Assembly: GCA_014584695.1 (NCBI GenBank)
Contig: JACTMI010000016.1
Span: 1-64,000, forward strand
DNA length: 64,000 nt
From: Acidobacteriota bacterium
GTDB lineage: Bacteria; Acidobacteriota; Thermoanaerobaculia; Multivoradales; JAGPDF01
Direction of reading: 5' to 3'
Shown: positions 36,034 through 44,512 of the stretch, one piece after another
How positions within the stretch are numbered: the first letter of the stretch is position 1
Layout of the letters: each line of letters opens with the position of its first letter
The notes under the pieces: generated by a model
Database searches by the model: none
Told to the model about the DNA's origin: nothing
What the model saw: the letters and a program-made list of their open reading frames with translations, nothing else
Translations under genes and position numbers: made by a program

Positions 36034-36468
36034 GTGGGCGCCGAGACCGTGTACCTGAGTCAAGAAAAGGGGCGACCGACTTGGAGGCGGCAAATCGTCT
36101 CCTGGTCGGTCGCGTCTTTGCTAGTCGTCGCTGCCGGCGCCGTCCTCGGGCAGCAGGCCTTTAATTCGGGTTGCGGGGAGCGCGCTCGTTGTGAGGTCTG
36201 GTTCTTTGCCGGTGCGCTCGGTTTCATTGGCATCTTCTACGGGGTCCAGCTGCGACTCTGCCGGCTTGTCGGGAGCTTGGCTTTCCTTCCATCGTCAACT
36301 CGCGCGCGATTGCAGCGTGACACACTCGTGCTCGGTCCTCTCGGGAGTCTCCTCCTCTTGCTTGACCTGCGCCGTATGGATCAGCTTTCGAGCGCGTTCT
36401 CCGCGAGTGAGGAGGCGGAATGTCAACAGGCGCGAGAAACGGACCCCCTTTCAGGCGTGAGAAACTGA
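36034..36468 (+). pseudogene. Two-helix membrane protein, 3' end replaced by IS-like sequence
   Basis: The frame from GTG 36034 (or GTG 36049) encodes two membrane helices (VSWSVASLLVVAAGAVLG and WFFAGALGFIGIFYGVQL) and an Arg-rich segment with LVLGPLGSLLLLLDLRRM. After SASEEAE the last 15 residues (CQQARETDPLSGVRN) are encoded by the terminal repeats of an IS-like element starting at 36421. The original C-terminus is therefore lost. It follows the other membrane protein on the same strand by 69 bp and may once have been part of the same RHS-linked unit. Confidence 0.5.
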
Positions 36469-36652
36469 CCCCCCTGGGGCTTCGGGGTTCTGGGCGGCGT
36501 GTCATCGCCCTTCGATGTAGGCGGGAGGGTCGGTAGTCTGCGGCGAGCCGGCTTCGCGTTCTTCATCGAGCCGATGGTGGAGACGGAGCCACGCCGCGGT
36601 GCCAGGCGGACGAGCGTCGCCTGTGAAAACAGGCGTGTGAAATTAACCTGCC
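36421..36652. mobile_element. Remnant of IS ends with IS21-like internal repeats, no transposase
   Basis: The stretch begins TGTCAACAGG. It contains three related copies of CAGGCGTGAGAAACTGACC: 36427-36448, 36452-36474 and a diverged one at 36630-36652. Repeated terminal motifs starting with TG are a feature of IS21-family ends. No istA/istB-like frame is present, so only terminal DNA remains. A hairpin CGCCTG-6-CAGGCG (36618-36635) overlaps the third copy. The whole gap 36469-36813 holds no gene; the minus-strand open frame across it reads as translated IS end. Confidence 0.45.
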
Positions 36653-36813
36653 CGGCGACCGGCCTCGCCCAGACCCAGTCGGAGAGGACCGGTCGGCAGG
36701 CAGCTGCTGCCCGCCTGGACGGGCGACTTGGCTTCAGAGACGATCCGGCAGGTCGGTAAGATGACGCCCACGCGGCCGCGAACGGCGGCGGGCGCCGCGA
36801 GGAGAAAACTGCC

Positions 36814-37038
36814 ATGAGCCAGCTGCACCGTATCACCGTCAGTTCCGAACAGAGCGGCGGCCGGCCGTGCATCCGCGGGTTGCGCGTGCGCGTCAAGGAC
36901 ATCCTCGACCTGCTCGCCGCCGGGGCCAGCCGCGAGGAGATCCTCGCCGACTACCCCTACCTCGAGTCGGAGGACATCACCGCGGCGCTCGAGTTCGCGG
37001 CGCTGCAAAGCGACCACCCCATCCTGCGCACCGCGTAA
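36814..37038 (+). CDS. DUF433 antitoxin
   Basis: The 74-residue protein has the DUF433 pattern: an early RITVSSEQSGGRPCIRGLRVRV, then VKDILDLLAAGASREEILADYPYLESEDITAALEFA. This is a winged-helix-like VapB-type antitoxin that binds the operator and neutralises the partner nuclease. It is immediately followed (0-bp gap) by the DUF5615 gene, the standard toxin-antitoxin arrangement. A TAAGAT element lies ~55 nt upstream, and GAGGAGAAAA provides the ribosome-binding site. Confidence 0.88.
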   Translation: MSQLHRITVSSEQSGGRPCIRGLRVRVKDILDLLAAGASREEILADYPYLESEDITAALEFAALQSDHPILRTA

Positions 37039-37368
37039 GTGCGATTCCTGGTAGACGCCCAGCTGCCGCCAGCCCTCGCCCGCTGGCTGACCGAGCGGGG
37101 AGAAGAGGCCGACCACCTGGCGGACCTCGGCCTGCTGCGCGCGGCCGATGAGGCGGTTTGGCGCCTGGCTGGCGAGCGGGGCGCCGTCCTCATCTCGAAA
37201 GACGAGGACTTCGCGTTGCGCGCCCAGCTCCGGAGCGGCGGCCCGCAAGTCGTCTGGGTGCGCTGGGGCAACCTGCGCACTACAGAGCTCCTCCAGCGCT
37301 GGGAGGACCAGTGGCCGCTCCTGCGCGCGAATCTGGAACGCGGCGAAGCGCTCCTCGAGCTGGCTTGA
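37039..37368 (+). CDS. DUF5615 PIN-like toxin
   Basis: The 109-residue PIN-like protein starts with GTG directly after the antitoxin stop. It has the family's N-terminal RFLVDAQLPPALARWL (first acidic residue D6), a middle LGLLRAADEAVWRLAGERGAVLISKDEDFALR with the DxDF acidic pair, and a late VVWVRWGNLRTTELL. PIN-fold toxins are Mg-dependent ribonucleases. DUF5615 members are shorter than VapC and their targets are largely unknown. With the DUF433 gene it forms a type II toxin-antitoxin pair. Confidence 0.88.
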   Translation: MRFLVDAQLPPALARWLTERGEEADHLADLGLLRAADEAVWRLAGERGAVLISKDEDFALRAQLRSGGPQVVWVRWGNLRTTELLQRWEDQWPLLRANLERGEALLELA

Positions 37369-37410
37369 GCCGATCGGCCCGGCGCCGGTGCCCGCCACGC
37401 TCCCCGCACG

Positions 37411-37764
37411 ATGGCCGGGAGGCCGGCGGCAGCGGTTCGTCCGGCTTGCGGTAGCGGCGCGGGATCTGGGGTGAGGCGCCAGCCGATGAGCGAGCTGGCT
37501 GCGTCGGTTGCCCGCGAGCGCAACGAAGCGGAGCTGCGCCAGTTCCTGGCGCACCCGGCGGTCGAGACACTCCCGGTCGACGACGAGGTGAGCCACCACT
37601 TCGCCGAGATCGTCGCCGACTTACGCCGAGCCGGGACCCCGCTGCCGACCAATGACATCTGGATCGCCGCCACCGCGGCGCGCGCCGGGGCCGCCGTACT
37701 GATCTTCGACGAGCACTTCCACGCGATCGCCCGGGTCGGATCCGTCGTCCTCCGGGCGGAATGA
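37411..37764 (+). pseudogene. VapC-like PIN toxin fragment, N-terminal half missing
   Basis: From about nt 37525 the frame matches the second half of a VapC protein: NEAELRQFLAHPAVETLPVDDEVSHHFAEI, then RRAGTPLPTNDIWIAATAARAGAAVLIFDEHFHAI. The conserved TNDIWIAA and the late acidic cluster (D/E) are present. The N-terminal LDTN segment with the first catalytic Asp is absent, and residues before nt 37486 are low-complexity Ala/Gly/Arg without family character. No vapB-like antitoxin precedes it. The remnant probably reflects deletion by the insertion that joined it to the DUF433/DUF5615 pair. Confidence 0.75.
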
Positions 37765-37966
37765 GGCAGACCGCGGCCCTCCCGGGGCGAGCGATGCCGC
37801 TGGGCCCTACCGCAAGCCGCCGCTCCGCGGCACGCAAGCGGAGACTGGGCTTCGCGGGCGCACGGGGGGCGAGGGCGATGGGTCGCGCGGCCGCTGGGCG
37901 CCCGCTGCCGGTAGAATTGCGGGCGCGGCGGGCCGAGGATGGGCCGCCGGGAGGAGTGAGGACCCG

Positions 37967-38272
37967 ATGCTCTCGCCGACACCGAAGGCACAGCTCGTCG
38001 ACGCCGCGGGGAGGCCCTATTTCCTCTGGGATCTCGACCTCACGCTCGACGAGTTGCGCGCGCGACTCCGGGATTCGGACTCGGACCTGCGCCACTACTT
38101 CCTGGCCAAAGTGCTCCGCCAGGCCAAGCCGGACGACGCGTTGCAGCTGGTCTCCGCGGCGCAGATCGCCACCGCCTGGCCGCGCCTCGAGGCGCAGCTG
38201 GGGCGGGAGCGCGAGTTCTGGCGCTGGCTGCTCGAGCGATGGGGCTTCGATGTCACCCGCGCCGACCGGTAG
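37967..38272 (+). CDS. Small helical protein, probable antitoxin partner of the AbiEii-like gene
   Basis: The 101-residue protein includes FLWDLDLTLDELRARLRDSDSDLRHYFLAKVLRQAKPDDALQLVS and a C-terminal FWRWLLERWGF, the layout of short helical proteins (DUF6922-like) that precede nucleotidyltransferase toxins. It overlaps the next gene by 23 bp, so the two are coupled. A GGGAGGAGTGAGG ribosome-binding region precedes ATG 37967. The 200 bp before it hold nothing I can recognise. The antitoxin role is inferred from pairing. Confidence 0.6.
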   Translation: MLSPTPKAQLVDAAGRPYFLWDLDLTLDELRARLRDSDSDLRHYFLAKVLRQAKPDDALQLVSAAQIATAWPRLEAQLGREREFWRWLLERWGFDVTRADR

Positions 38273-38933
38273 CCTCTCGGCGCTCCAGGAGAGGATCCTC
38301 GCCCTGTTGGCGGGCCTCGAGCCCCCCTTCGTTCTCGTGGGTGGCGCGGCGCTTTCGGGCTTCTATTTCGGTCATCGATCGACGCGGGACCTCGACCTGT
38401 TCTGGCGCGGCCGCCCGTTGCTCGGGGAGTTGCCCGAGCAAGTCGAGCGACGGCTGACCGCCGAGGGGCTCGGGGTCGTGACGCTCCAGACGGCGCCGCA
38501 GTTTCATCGCTTCTCCGTTCAACTCGCCCCCGACATCTGCGTGCTGGACCTCGTCGCCGAGCCAGCGCCCAGCTCGGATCCGCCCATTCGCGTCGCCATC
38601 GGAGGCAGCACGATCTGGGTGGACTCGCTCGAGGCCCTGCTCGCCCAGAAACTCTGTGCCCTGTTGGGCAGGAGCGAGCCGAGAGACCTGGACGACGTGA
38701 GCCGCTTGCTCGAGGCCGGCACCCGCCTGGAGGCAGCGCTCGCGCGGGCGCCTGCCATCGATGGCGGCTTCTCGCCCTTGACCCTGGCCTGGAGCTTGGA
38801 GCGCTGGCCGCTGCGCTCCGTGGCGGCGGCGGCCGGCTACGATGGCACCGCGGCCGAGCGGCTCGAGCAGGTCCGGCGAGAGCTGATCGCGCGGCTGACG
38901 GGTGCGGCGCCGGAGGCGCCGCCGGAGTCCTGA
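38250..38933 (+). CDS. AbiEii/AbiGii-type nucleotidyltransferase toxin
   Basis: The 227-residue protein has the DNA-polymerase-beta-like nucleotidyltransferase signature VLVGGAALSGFYFGHRSTRDLDLFW (the DxD metal ligands), then a third acidic strand DICVLDLVAE. Next is the KxxAxxxR-like region EALLAQKLCALLGRSEPRDLDDVSRLL typical of the AbiEii family. Characterised members add nucleotides to tRNA and cause abortive infection or growth arrest. ATG 38250 overlaps the upstream small gene by 23 bp, as in two-gene AbiE-like systems. It sits at the end of a cluster of toxin-antitoxin genes. Confidence 0.82.
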   Translation: MSPAPTGSLSALQERILALLAGLEPPFVLVGGAALSGFYFGHRSTRDLDLFWRGRPLLGELPEQVERRLTAEGLGVVTLQTAPQFHRFSVQLAPDICVLDLVAEPAPSSDPPIRVAIGGSTIWVDSLEALLAQKLCALLGRSEPRDLDDVSRLLEAGTRLEAALARAPAIDGGFSPLTLAWSLERWPLRSVAAAAGYDGTAAERLEQVRRELIARLTGAAPEAPPES

Positions 38934-39017
38934 CCGAACCTCCACCGGGGCTCGTCCTCGAGCCCTGGCCGGCGCGGATCCTCCTCTTGCCGGCGGAGCC
39001 GGCTTCTGGGGCACCGC

Positions 39018-39719
39018 CTACCGGCAGAGCTCGGCCAGCTTCTCGGCGTGGTGGACGATGATGCGGTGGCTCGAGTCGACGGAGAGGAGGCGCTTCTGGC
39101 GCAGGTCGACCATGACCTGGTTGACCCGCTCGCGCGAGGCGCCGACCAGCTCGGCCAGATCGGTCTGCGTCAGCCGCAGCGGGATCAGCGTGCCGGTGAG
39201 CTCGCCCTCGCTCGGGCGGCCGTAGCGCTCGGTGAAGGCGAGGATCTGGCGCGCCAGCCGGCCGGCGACGTCGAGCGAGGAGAGCGACTGGATCTGCTCG
39301 TTGGCCATGCGCAGCCGCGAGGACAGCAGCCGGACCAGGTTCTGCGCGAACTCCGGGACGTTCTTGAGCAGGTCCTGGAACGTCGCCCGGTCCATCCAGA
39401 GGAAGGTGCACTTCTCCATCGTCATGACGTTGGCCGAGCGGCCGGCCGAGTCGACGAGACTCATCTCGCCCACCGTGTCGCCGGCGCCCAGGAAGGCGAG
39501 GATCACCTCCCGGCCGTCCATCTGCTCGATCAGGATCTTCACCGTCCCCTCGAGCAGCACGTAGACCACCTCGCCCGGCTGCTCGGCGGTGATCATGTTG
39601 GTGCCGCCCGGCACGCTCTTCTTGTGCAGGCTGTCGTTGAGCCGCTTCAGGCGCTCGGGGGGCAGCCCCCGGAACAGGGGGATCTCGGCGAGGGCGTTCG
39701 AATCGGCGACCGCGGGCAC
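39018..39719 (-). CDS. Crp/Fnr-family transcription regulator
   Basis: Residues ~10-125 form the cyclic-nucleotide-binding beta roll: FRGLPPERLKRL, VYVLLEGTVKILIEQMDGREVILAFLGAGDTVGEMSLVDSAGRSANVMTMEKC. A dimerisation helix and a winged HTH follow (LRLTQTDLAELVGASRERVNQVMVDLRQKRLL). The GEMSLVDSAGRSA phosphate-binding loop is cAMP-like (E and R/S present), which favours cyclic-nucleotide sensing over the Cys-based Fnr type; no N-terminal iron-sulphur Cys cluster is present. GGGAGGTGA lies just before ATG 39719, and TAGAAT is ~40 nt upstream. It is convergent with the AbiEii gene. Confidence 0.92.
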   Translation of the reverse strand: MPAVADSNALAEIPLFRGLPPERLKRLNDSLHKKSVPGGTNMITAEQPGEVVYVLLEGTVKILIEQMDGREVILAFLGAGDTVGEMSLVDSAGRSANVMTMEKCTFLWMDRATFQDLLKNVPEFAQNLVRLLSSRLRMANEQIQSLSSLDVAGRLARQILAFTERYGRPSEGELTGTLIPLRLTQTDLAELVGASRERVNQVMVDLRQKRLLSVDSSHRIIVHHAEKLAELCR

Positions 39720-39777
39720 GTCACCTCCCAGCCAGGGAATTGGAGCGCCGATTCTAGCCGCAACCGCCGCCGGCGTG

Positions 39778-41898
39778 TCACCCCGCCGTGACGGCGCCGC
39801 TCGACACCCGCACCCGCACGTCGAGCGCGCGGGAGGTCGCGCGATCGGCGGCGAGATACGGGTTGACGTCGAGCTCGACGATCTCGGGAAAATCGGTCGC
39901 GAGCTGGGCGAGCCGCAGCAGCACCTCGGCGAGCGCCGCCGCGTCGGCGCCGGCCTCGCCGCGGACGCCGTCGAGCAGCGCCGCGCCGCGGATGCCGCGC
40001 ACCACGTCGAGCGCCTCGGCCGGGCCGAGCGGCGGCACGCCGAAGCGGACGTCGCGGAAGACCTCGACGTACTTGCCGCCCAGGCCGAACATCAGCACCG
40101 GCCCCCAGCGGGGATCGGTCGAGAGGCCGAAGATCGTCTCGTGGCCGCCCCGCGCCATCTCCTGGACGAGGAAGCCCTCGACCGGCGCGCCGGCGCCGGC
40201 CATGCGGGCGGCGAGCCCGTCGCAGGCCGCGGCGACGTCGCCTTCGTCGTCGAGGTCGAGCACCACCGCCTTGGCCTCGGTCTTGTGGACGAGCCCGGGC
40301 GCGATCGCCTTGACGACCACCGGGAAGCCGAGCGCGCGCGCCGCGGCGACCGCCTCCTCGCGGCCGGCGGCGACCCGGTAGCGGGCGACCGGGACGCCGG
40401 CCGCCTCGAGCAGCGCGAAAGCCTCGCCGGGGGGCAGGTAGCCGTCCTCGCCGGCGGTCGTGAGCGCGGCGCGGATCCGCTCCGCGGCGAAGTCGAAGCG
40501 GGGCGCGGGCTCCTCCGGCCGCTCGCGCCAGGCGGCGTAGCGGACGAGCTGCGCCAGCGCCCGCGCCGCCGGCTCCGGGAAACGGTAGACCGGCGGCAGG
40601 TGGGCGTCGCCCTTGAGGCCCTCGTAGAAGGCCTCGGTCGCCATCATCACCGCCAGCACCGGCTTGACCGCCGAGCCCGCCACCCGCGCGATCGCCTCCA
40701 GGATGTCGTGCGGATCGGAGAGGATCGGCGTCACGTTGACCACCAGGGCGGCGTCGACCTGCGGATCCTCGAGCACCGCCTCGAGCGTGCGGGCGTACTC
40801 CCCGACCCCGGCCGAGGCGATCATGTCGACCGGGTTGGCGAGCGACGCGGTCGGCGGCAGGAAAGCGGCGAGCGCGGCGCGCGTCGACTCGCCGAGCTCG
40901 GCCATGCGCAGCCCCAGGTTGACGCAGGCGTCGGTCGCCATGATCGCCGGCCCGCCGGCGTTCGAGACGATCGCCACCCGGTTGCCGCGCGGCAGCGGGC
41001 AGCGGTCGAAGGCGAGCGCCAGGTCGAACATCTCCTGGATCGTGCCGGCGCGTAGCACGCCGCACTGCTCGAGAAAGGCCGAAACGGTGACGTCGGTGCC
41101 GGCGAGCGCGCCGGTGTGCGAAGAGGCGGCGCGCGCCCCTTCCGCCGTGCGCCCGGACTTGACCACCAGGATCGGCTTCTTGCGCCCGATCCGCTTGGCG
41201 ATCTCGGTGAAGCGCCGCGGGTTGCCGAACGACTCGAGATAGAGGGCGATGACGCGCGTCGCCGGGTCGTCCTCCCAGTGCTCGAGCAGGTCGTTGCCGC
41301 TGACGTCGGCCTTGTTGCCCATCGAGGCGAACTGCGTGAGGCCGATGCCGAGGTCGGCGGCGACGTTCAGGATGGCGACCCCGAGCGCCCCCGACTGCGA
41401 GACGAAGCCGACCGAGCCGGCGAGCGGCGGCACCGGCGCGAAGGTGGCGTTCAAGCGCACCTCCTCCTCGGTGTTGATGACGCCCATGCAGTTGGGGCCG
41501 ATCATCCGCACGCCGGCGGCGCGCACCTTCTCGCGCAGCCGCGCCTCGGCGGCGCGCCCCTCCTCGCCGGTCTCGGCGAAGCCGGCGGTGATGACGACGA
41601 AGCCGCGGACGCCGACCGCGAGCCCTTCGTCGAGCACGCTTTCGACCAGCGGCTGCGGCACCACGATCACCGCCAGGTCGATCGGGTCGGGGATGGCGGC
41701 GAGCGACGGGTAGCACTTGAGCGAGTGGACCGCGCTCGCCTTGGGGTTGACCGGGTAGATGGCGCCCTGGAACCCGAACGCCACCAGGTTGTGGACGATC
41801 GCGCGGCCGAGCGACTCGGTCGAGCGGGAGACGCCCACGACGGCGACCGTGCGCGGGCGGAAGATCGGGTCGAGGGAGCCGAGTGGCAGGTCACGCAT
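39778..41898 (-). CDS. ADP-forming acyl-CoA (acetate-CoA) synthetase, fused alpha-beta subunits
   Basis: The enzyme interconverts acyl-CoA, ADP and phosphate with acid, CoA and ATP. It is a 706-residue fusion. The N-terminal CoA-binding domain (LDPIFRPRTVAVVGVSRS, GPNCMGVINT) is followed by succinyl-CoA-ligase-like domains (GFVSQSGALGVAILN; the phosphohistidine loop region AASSHTGALAGTD; AIVSNAGGPAIMATDAC). A C-terminal ATP-grasp domain follows (FPVVVKAIAPGLVHKTEAKAVVLDL, EMARGGHETIFGLSTDPRWGPVLMFGLGG, VELDVNPYL). ATG 41898 fits the N-terminal motif; TAGGTT (41912-41907) ends 8 nt before it, suggesting a leaderless transcript. Fused forms occur in acetyl-, acyl- and pimeloyl-type synthetases; substrate is not readable. 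Confidence 0.92.
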   Translation of the reverse strand: MRDLPLGSLDPIFRPRTVAVVGVSRSTESLGRAIVHNLVAFGFQGAIYPVNPKASAVHSLKCYPSLAAIPDPIDLAVIVVPQPLVESVLDEGLAVGVRGFVVITAGFAETGEEGRAAEARLREKVRAAGVRMIGPNCMGVINTEEEVRLNATFAPVPPLAGSVGFVSQSGALGVAILNVAADLGIGLTQFASMGNKADVSGNDLLEHWEDDPATRVIALYLESFGNPRRFTEIAKRIGRKKPILVVKSGRTAEGARAASSHTGALAGTDVTVSAFLEQCGVLRAGTIQEMFDLALAFDRCPLPRGNRVAIVSNAGGPAIMATDACVNLGLRMAELGESTRAALAAFLPPTASLANPVDMIASAGVGEYARTLEAVLEDPQVDAALVVNVTPILSDPHDILEAIARVAGSAVKPVLAVMMATEAFYEGLKGDAHLPPVYRFPEPAARALAQLVRYAAWRERPEEPAPRFDFAAERIRAALTTAGEDGYLPPGEAFALLEAAGVPVARYRVAAGREEAVAAARALGFPVVVKAIAPGLVHKTEAKAVVLDLDDEGDVAAACDGLAARMAGAGAPVEGFLVQEMARGGHETIFGLSTDPRWGPVLMFGLGGKYVEVFRDVRFGVPPLGPAEALDVVRGIRGAALLDGVRGEAGADAAALAEVLLRLAQLATDFPEIVELDVNPYLAADRATSRALDVRVRVSSGAVTAG

Positions 41899-41914
41899 GC
41901 GCCGCCAACCTATC

Positions 41915-42874
41915 TCAGGGCGCCGCCCCGGCCCCCGCCCGCGCGGACGGGGGCGAGAGCACCTGCAAGAGCCGCGGATCGAGGCCGGCCTCGAGCGGCA
42001 GCCGCGGCAGGAAGGCGTCGCCGTCGGCCTGCACCGGCGCGCCGGCCGGGCCGAGCAGCCGCACGCGCTCGACCGGCACCACCGCGACGTCGCCGCGCGC
42101 CAGGTGCCGGCCGCGGGCCAGCGCCCAGGCGAAGCCGGCGGCGTCACGGCGGCGCCGGCCGCGGAAGAGCAGCAGATCGAGGCGGCGGTCGTCGCTGCGC
42201 GCCGCGGGCAGGATCCGGTAAGGGCCGGCGTACTCGGCCAGGTTGGCGAGGACGAAGCCGGTCGCTTCGACGGCGCGGCCGTCGATCTCCAGCCGGTAGA
42301 CGGGGAAGCGGTAGCGGCGCCATTCGACCAGCCCGGCCCAGAGCACGGCCGCCTTGCCGAGGCGCCGCTTGAGCCGCGGATCGATCGAGGCCATGACGCG
42401 GGCGTCGAGACCGCCCGACAGCTGCATCAGGAAGACGTCGTCGCCGGCGCGGCCGAGATCGAAGGGCCGCGGCGCGCCGGCGGCGAGCCGTGCGGCCGCC
42501 CGCACCGGGTCGGCCGGCAGGCCGAGCGCTAGCGCGACGACGTTGGTGGTGCCGCCGGGCAGCGCGCCGAGCGCCACCGGCGAGCCGGCGAGGACCGAGC
42601 CGACGATCCGCAGCGTGCCGTCGCCGCCCAGCACGAACAGCGCCGCGACCTCGTCCGCGACCGCGCGGCGGGCGAGCTCGCGGCAGTGCTCGGGCCCCTC
42701 GGTGGCATGGAAGTCGAGGGCGAAGCCGCCGCGCTCGAGCGCGGCGCGGATCGCCGCCAGACGCCGCGGCCGGTTCCGTCCGGCGCGCGGATTGAAGAGC
42801 AGCGCCGCGCGGCGCCTGTCCGACCGGCCGAGAGGGCTCAAAGGCTCAGGAGAAGAGGTTGCCGGGGGGCGCAC
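41915..42874 (-). CDS. Diacylglycerol/lipid kinase family protein (YegS-like)
   Basis: The 319-residue protein has the DAGK catalytic pattern: [36 protein letters not shown] (ATP-binding GGDGT) and [19 protein letters not shown] (PGGT-N). The C-terminal beta domain includes [18 protein letters not shown] and a [11 protein letters not shown] close. Members phosphorylate diacylglycerol, ceramide or phosphatidylglycerol at the membrane. The N-terminal ~20 residues are low-complexity and start choice is uncertain. Its 5' end overlaps the ruvB 3' end by 29 bp on the same strand, so it is the last gene of a ruvA-ruvB run. Confidence 0.88.
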   Translation of the reverse strand: MRPPATSSPEPLSPLGRSDRRRAALLFNPRAGRNRPRRLAAIRAALERGGFALDFHATEGPEHCRELARRAVADEVAALFVLGGDGTLRIVGSVLAGSPVALGALPGGTTNVVALALGLPADPVRAAARLAAGAPRPFDLGRAGDDVFLMQLSGGLDARVMASIDPRLKRRLGKAAVLWAGLVEWRRYRFPVYRLEIDGRAVEATGFVLANLAEYAGPYRILPAARSDDRRLDLLLFRGRRRRDAAGFAWALARGRHLARGDVAVVPVERVRLLGPAGAPVQADGDAFLPRLPLEAGLDPRLLQVLSPPSARAGAGAAP

Positions 42875-43874
42875 CGGCTTGCGGCGGGTAGCCCAGGTGG
42901 TCGTAGGCGCGGCGGGTGGCGACGCGGCCGCGCGGCGTCCGCTGGAGGAAGCCCTCCTGGAGCAGGAAGGGCTCGAACAGGTCCTCGATCGTGCCGCGGT
43001 CCTCGCCGACCGCGGCGGCGATGGCCTGGATCCCCGCCGGGCCGCCGTCGTAGACCTCGATCAGGGTGGAGAGGATCCGCCGGTCGAGCTCCTCGAAGCC
43101 GAACTCGTCGACTTCGAGGGCGGCCAGGCCGTGGCGGGCGATGTCGCGGTCGACCCGGCCGGAGCCCGCCACCTGGGCGAAGTCGCGGATCCGCCGCAGC
43201 AGCCGGTTGGCGATGCGCGGCGTGCCGCGGCTGCGGCCGGCGATCTCCTCGAGCCCGGCGGCGTCGGCCGCGACCCCCAGGATCGACGCCGAGCGGACGA
43301 GGATCCGGGCCAGCTCGTGCGGCGGGTAGTAGTCGAGCCGGTGGACGATGCCGAACCGGGCGCGCAGCGGCGACGAGATCAGCCCGGCGCGCGTGGTGGC
43401 GCCGACCAGGGTGAAGCGCGGCAGCTCGATCTTCACCGTGCGCGCGGCCGGGCCCTGGCCGAGCACGAGGTCGAGCCGGAAGTCCTCGAGCGCCGGGTAG
43501 AGGATCTCCTCGACCGCCGGCCCGAGCCGATGGATCTCGTCGACGAACAGCACCTCGCCCGCCTCGAGGTTGGTCAGGATGGCGGCGAGATCCCCGGCGC
43601 GTTCGAGCACCGGACCGGCGGTCGAGCGCAGCGGCGCCCCCATCTCGCGCGCGATGATGTGGGCGAGGGTGGTCTTGCCGAGGCCCGGCGGGCCGAACAG
43701 CAGCACGTGGTCGAGCGCCTCGCCGCGCTCGCGCGCCGCGCGGATGAAGACCTTGAGGTTGTCGACGATCTTGTCCTGGCCGACGTACTCCTCGATCCGC
43801 CGCGGCCGCAGGCTCCCTTCGAGGCCCTGCTCGTCGTCCTCGCGTTCGCCGGAGAGCAGCCGCTCGGGGGTCAC
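42846..43874 (-). CDS. ruvB: Holliday junction branch-migration helicase subunit RuvB
   Basis: RuvB hexamers pump DNA through the RuvA-bound junction during recombinational repair. The 342-residue protein is full length: N-terminal [16 protein letters not shown], Walker [19 protein letters not shown], Walker [12 protein letters not shown], sensor region [22 protein letters not shown] (with the RuvA-contact hairpin nearby) and the C-terminal winged helix ending [17 protein letters not shown]. Start is GTG 43874, with TAGAAT (43886-43881) ending 6 nt upstream and no Shine-Dalgarno. It follows ruvA by 35 bp. ruvC is not in the window. Confidence 0.97.
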   Translation of the reverse strand: MTPERLLSGEREDDEQGLEGSLRPRRIEEYVGQDKIVDNLKVFIRAARERGEALDHVLLFGPPGLGKTTLAHIIAREMGAPLRSTAGPVLERAGDLAAILTNLEAGEVLFVDEIHRLGPAVEEILYPALEDFRLDLVLGQGPAARTVKIELPRFTLVGATTRAGLISSPLRARFGIVHRLDYYPPHELARILVRSASILGVAADAAGLEEIAGRSRGTPRIANRLLRRIRDFAQVAGSGRVDRDIARHGLAALEVDEFGFEELDRRILSTLIEVYDGGPAGIQAIAAAVGEDRGTIEDLFEPFLLQEGFLQRTPRGRVATRRAYDHLGYPPQAGAPPGNLFS

Positions 43875-43909
43875 GGCGGCATTCTATTCGCTCGCTCGCG
43901 CGCCGCCGC

Positions 43910-44512
43910 TCAGGCCCGCGACAGCCGGCGCAGGGCGGCGCGCAGCAGCTCGTGGAAGGCCGCCTCCGGCGCCTGCTGACGCGCTTCGGTCACGGCCGCC
44001 TGCGCCACCGACGGCTTGTAGCCCAGGTTGACCAGCGCGGCGGAGAGGTCGTCGTCGGTCGCGGTCGCCGGCGTCGCCGCCGCGGCGGGCAGCTCGCGGG
44101 CGAGCGCCGCCACCTTGTCGCGCAGCTCGACCACCATCCGCTCGGCGGTCTTCTTGCCCACCCCCGGGATGCGGGTGAGCCGGGCGACGTCGCCGGCGGC
44201 GAGCGCGGCCACGAGGTCGTCGAGCGGCAGCCCGGAGAGCACCACCTGGGCGAGCCGCGGACCGATGCCGGAGACCGCGATCAGCCGCTCGAAGAGCTCC
44301 TTCTCGCGCTCGCTCCAGAAGCCGTAGAGGGCGAGCTGCTCCTCGCGCACGTGGGTGTGGACGAAGAGCTGGATCGGCCCGTGCGCGCCGGCGCGCTCGA
44401 GCTCGTAGAAGGTGGCGAGCGAGATCGCGACCTCGTAGCCGACGCCGCCGACGTCGATCAGCACCCGCTCGGGGGTGGCGGCGGCGAGGGTGCCGGTCAG
44501 GCGGCCGATCAT
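43910..44512 (-). CDS. ruvA: Holliday junction DNA-binding subunit RuvA
   Basis: The 200-residue protein has the usual length and layout. An OB-fold domain (MIGRLTGTLAAATPERVLIDVGGVGYEV, VREEQLALYGFWSEREKELFERLIAV) leads to the double helix-hairpin-helix (VSGIGPRLAQVVLSG and RIPGVGKKTAERMVVELRDK). A flexible linker and the C-terminal RuvB-binding domain follow (SAALVNLGYKPSVAQAAVTEA). RuvA tetramers hold the junction in square form for RuvB. ATG 44512 overlaps the stop of the PLP-enzyme gene by 4 bp, so ruvA is translated from a message that starts at or before that gene. Confidence 0.97.
   Translation of the reverse strand: MIGRLTGTLAAATPERVLIDVGGVGYEVAISLATFYELERAGAHGPIQLFVHTHVREEQLALYGFWSEREKELFERLIAVSGIGPRLAQVVLSGLPLDDLVAALAAGDVARLTRIPGVGKKTAERMVVELRDKVAALARELPAAAATPATATDDDLSAALVNLGYKPSVAQAAVTEARQQAPEAAFHELLRAALRRLSRA

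Noticed and set aside
36423-36902. Minus-strand 159-codon frame across the IS-like region
   Set aside because: It reads through IS terminal repeats and runs into the DUF433 gene antisense. The ending GGQFLTPERGSVSRA is translated IS end, not a protein.
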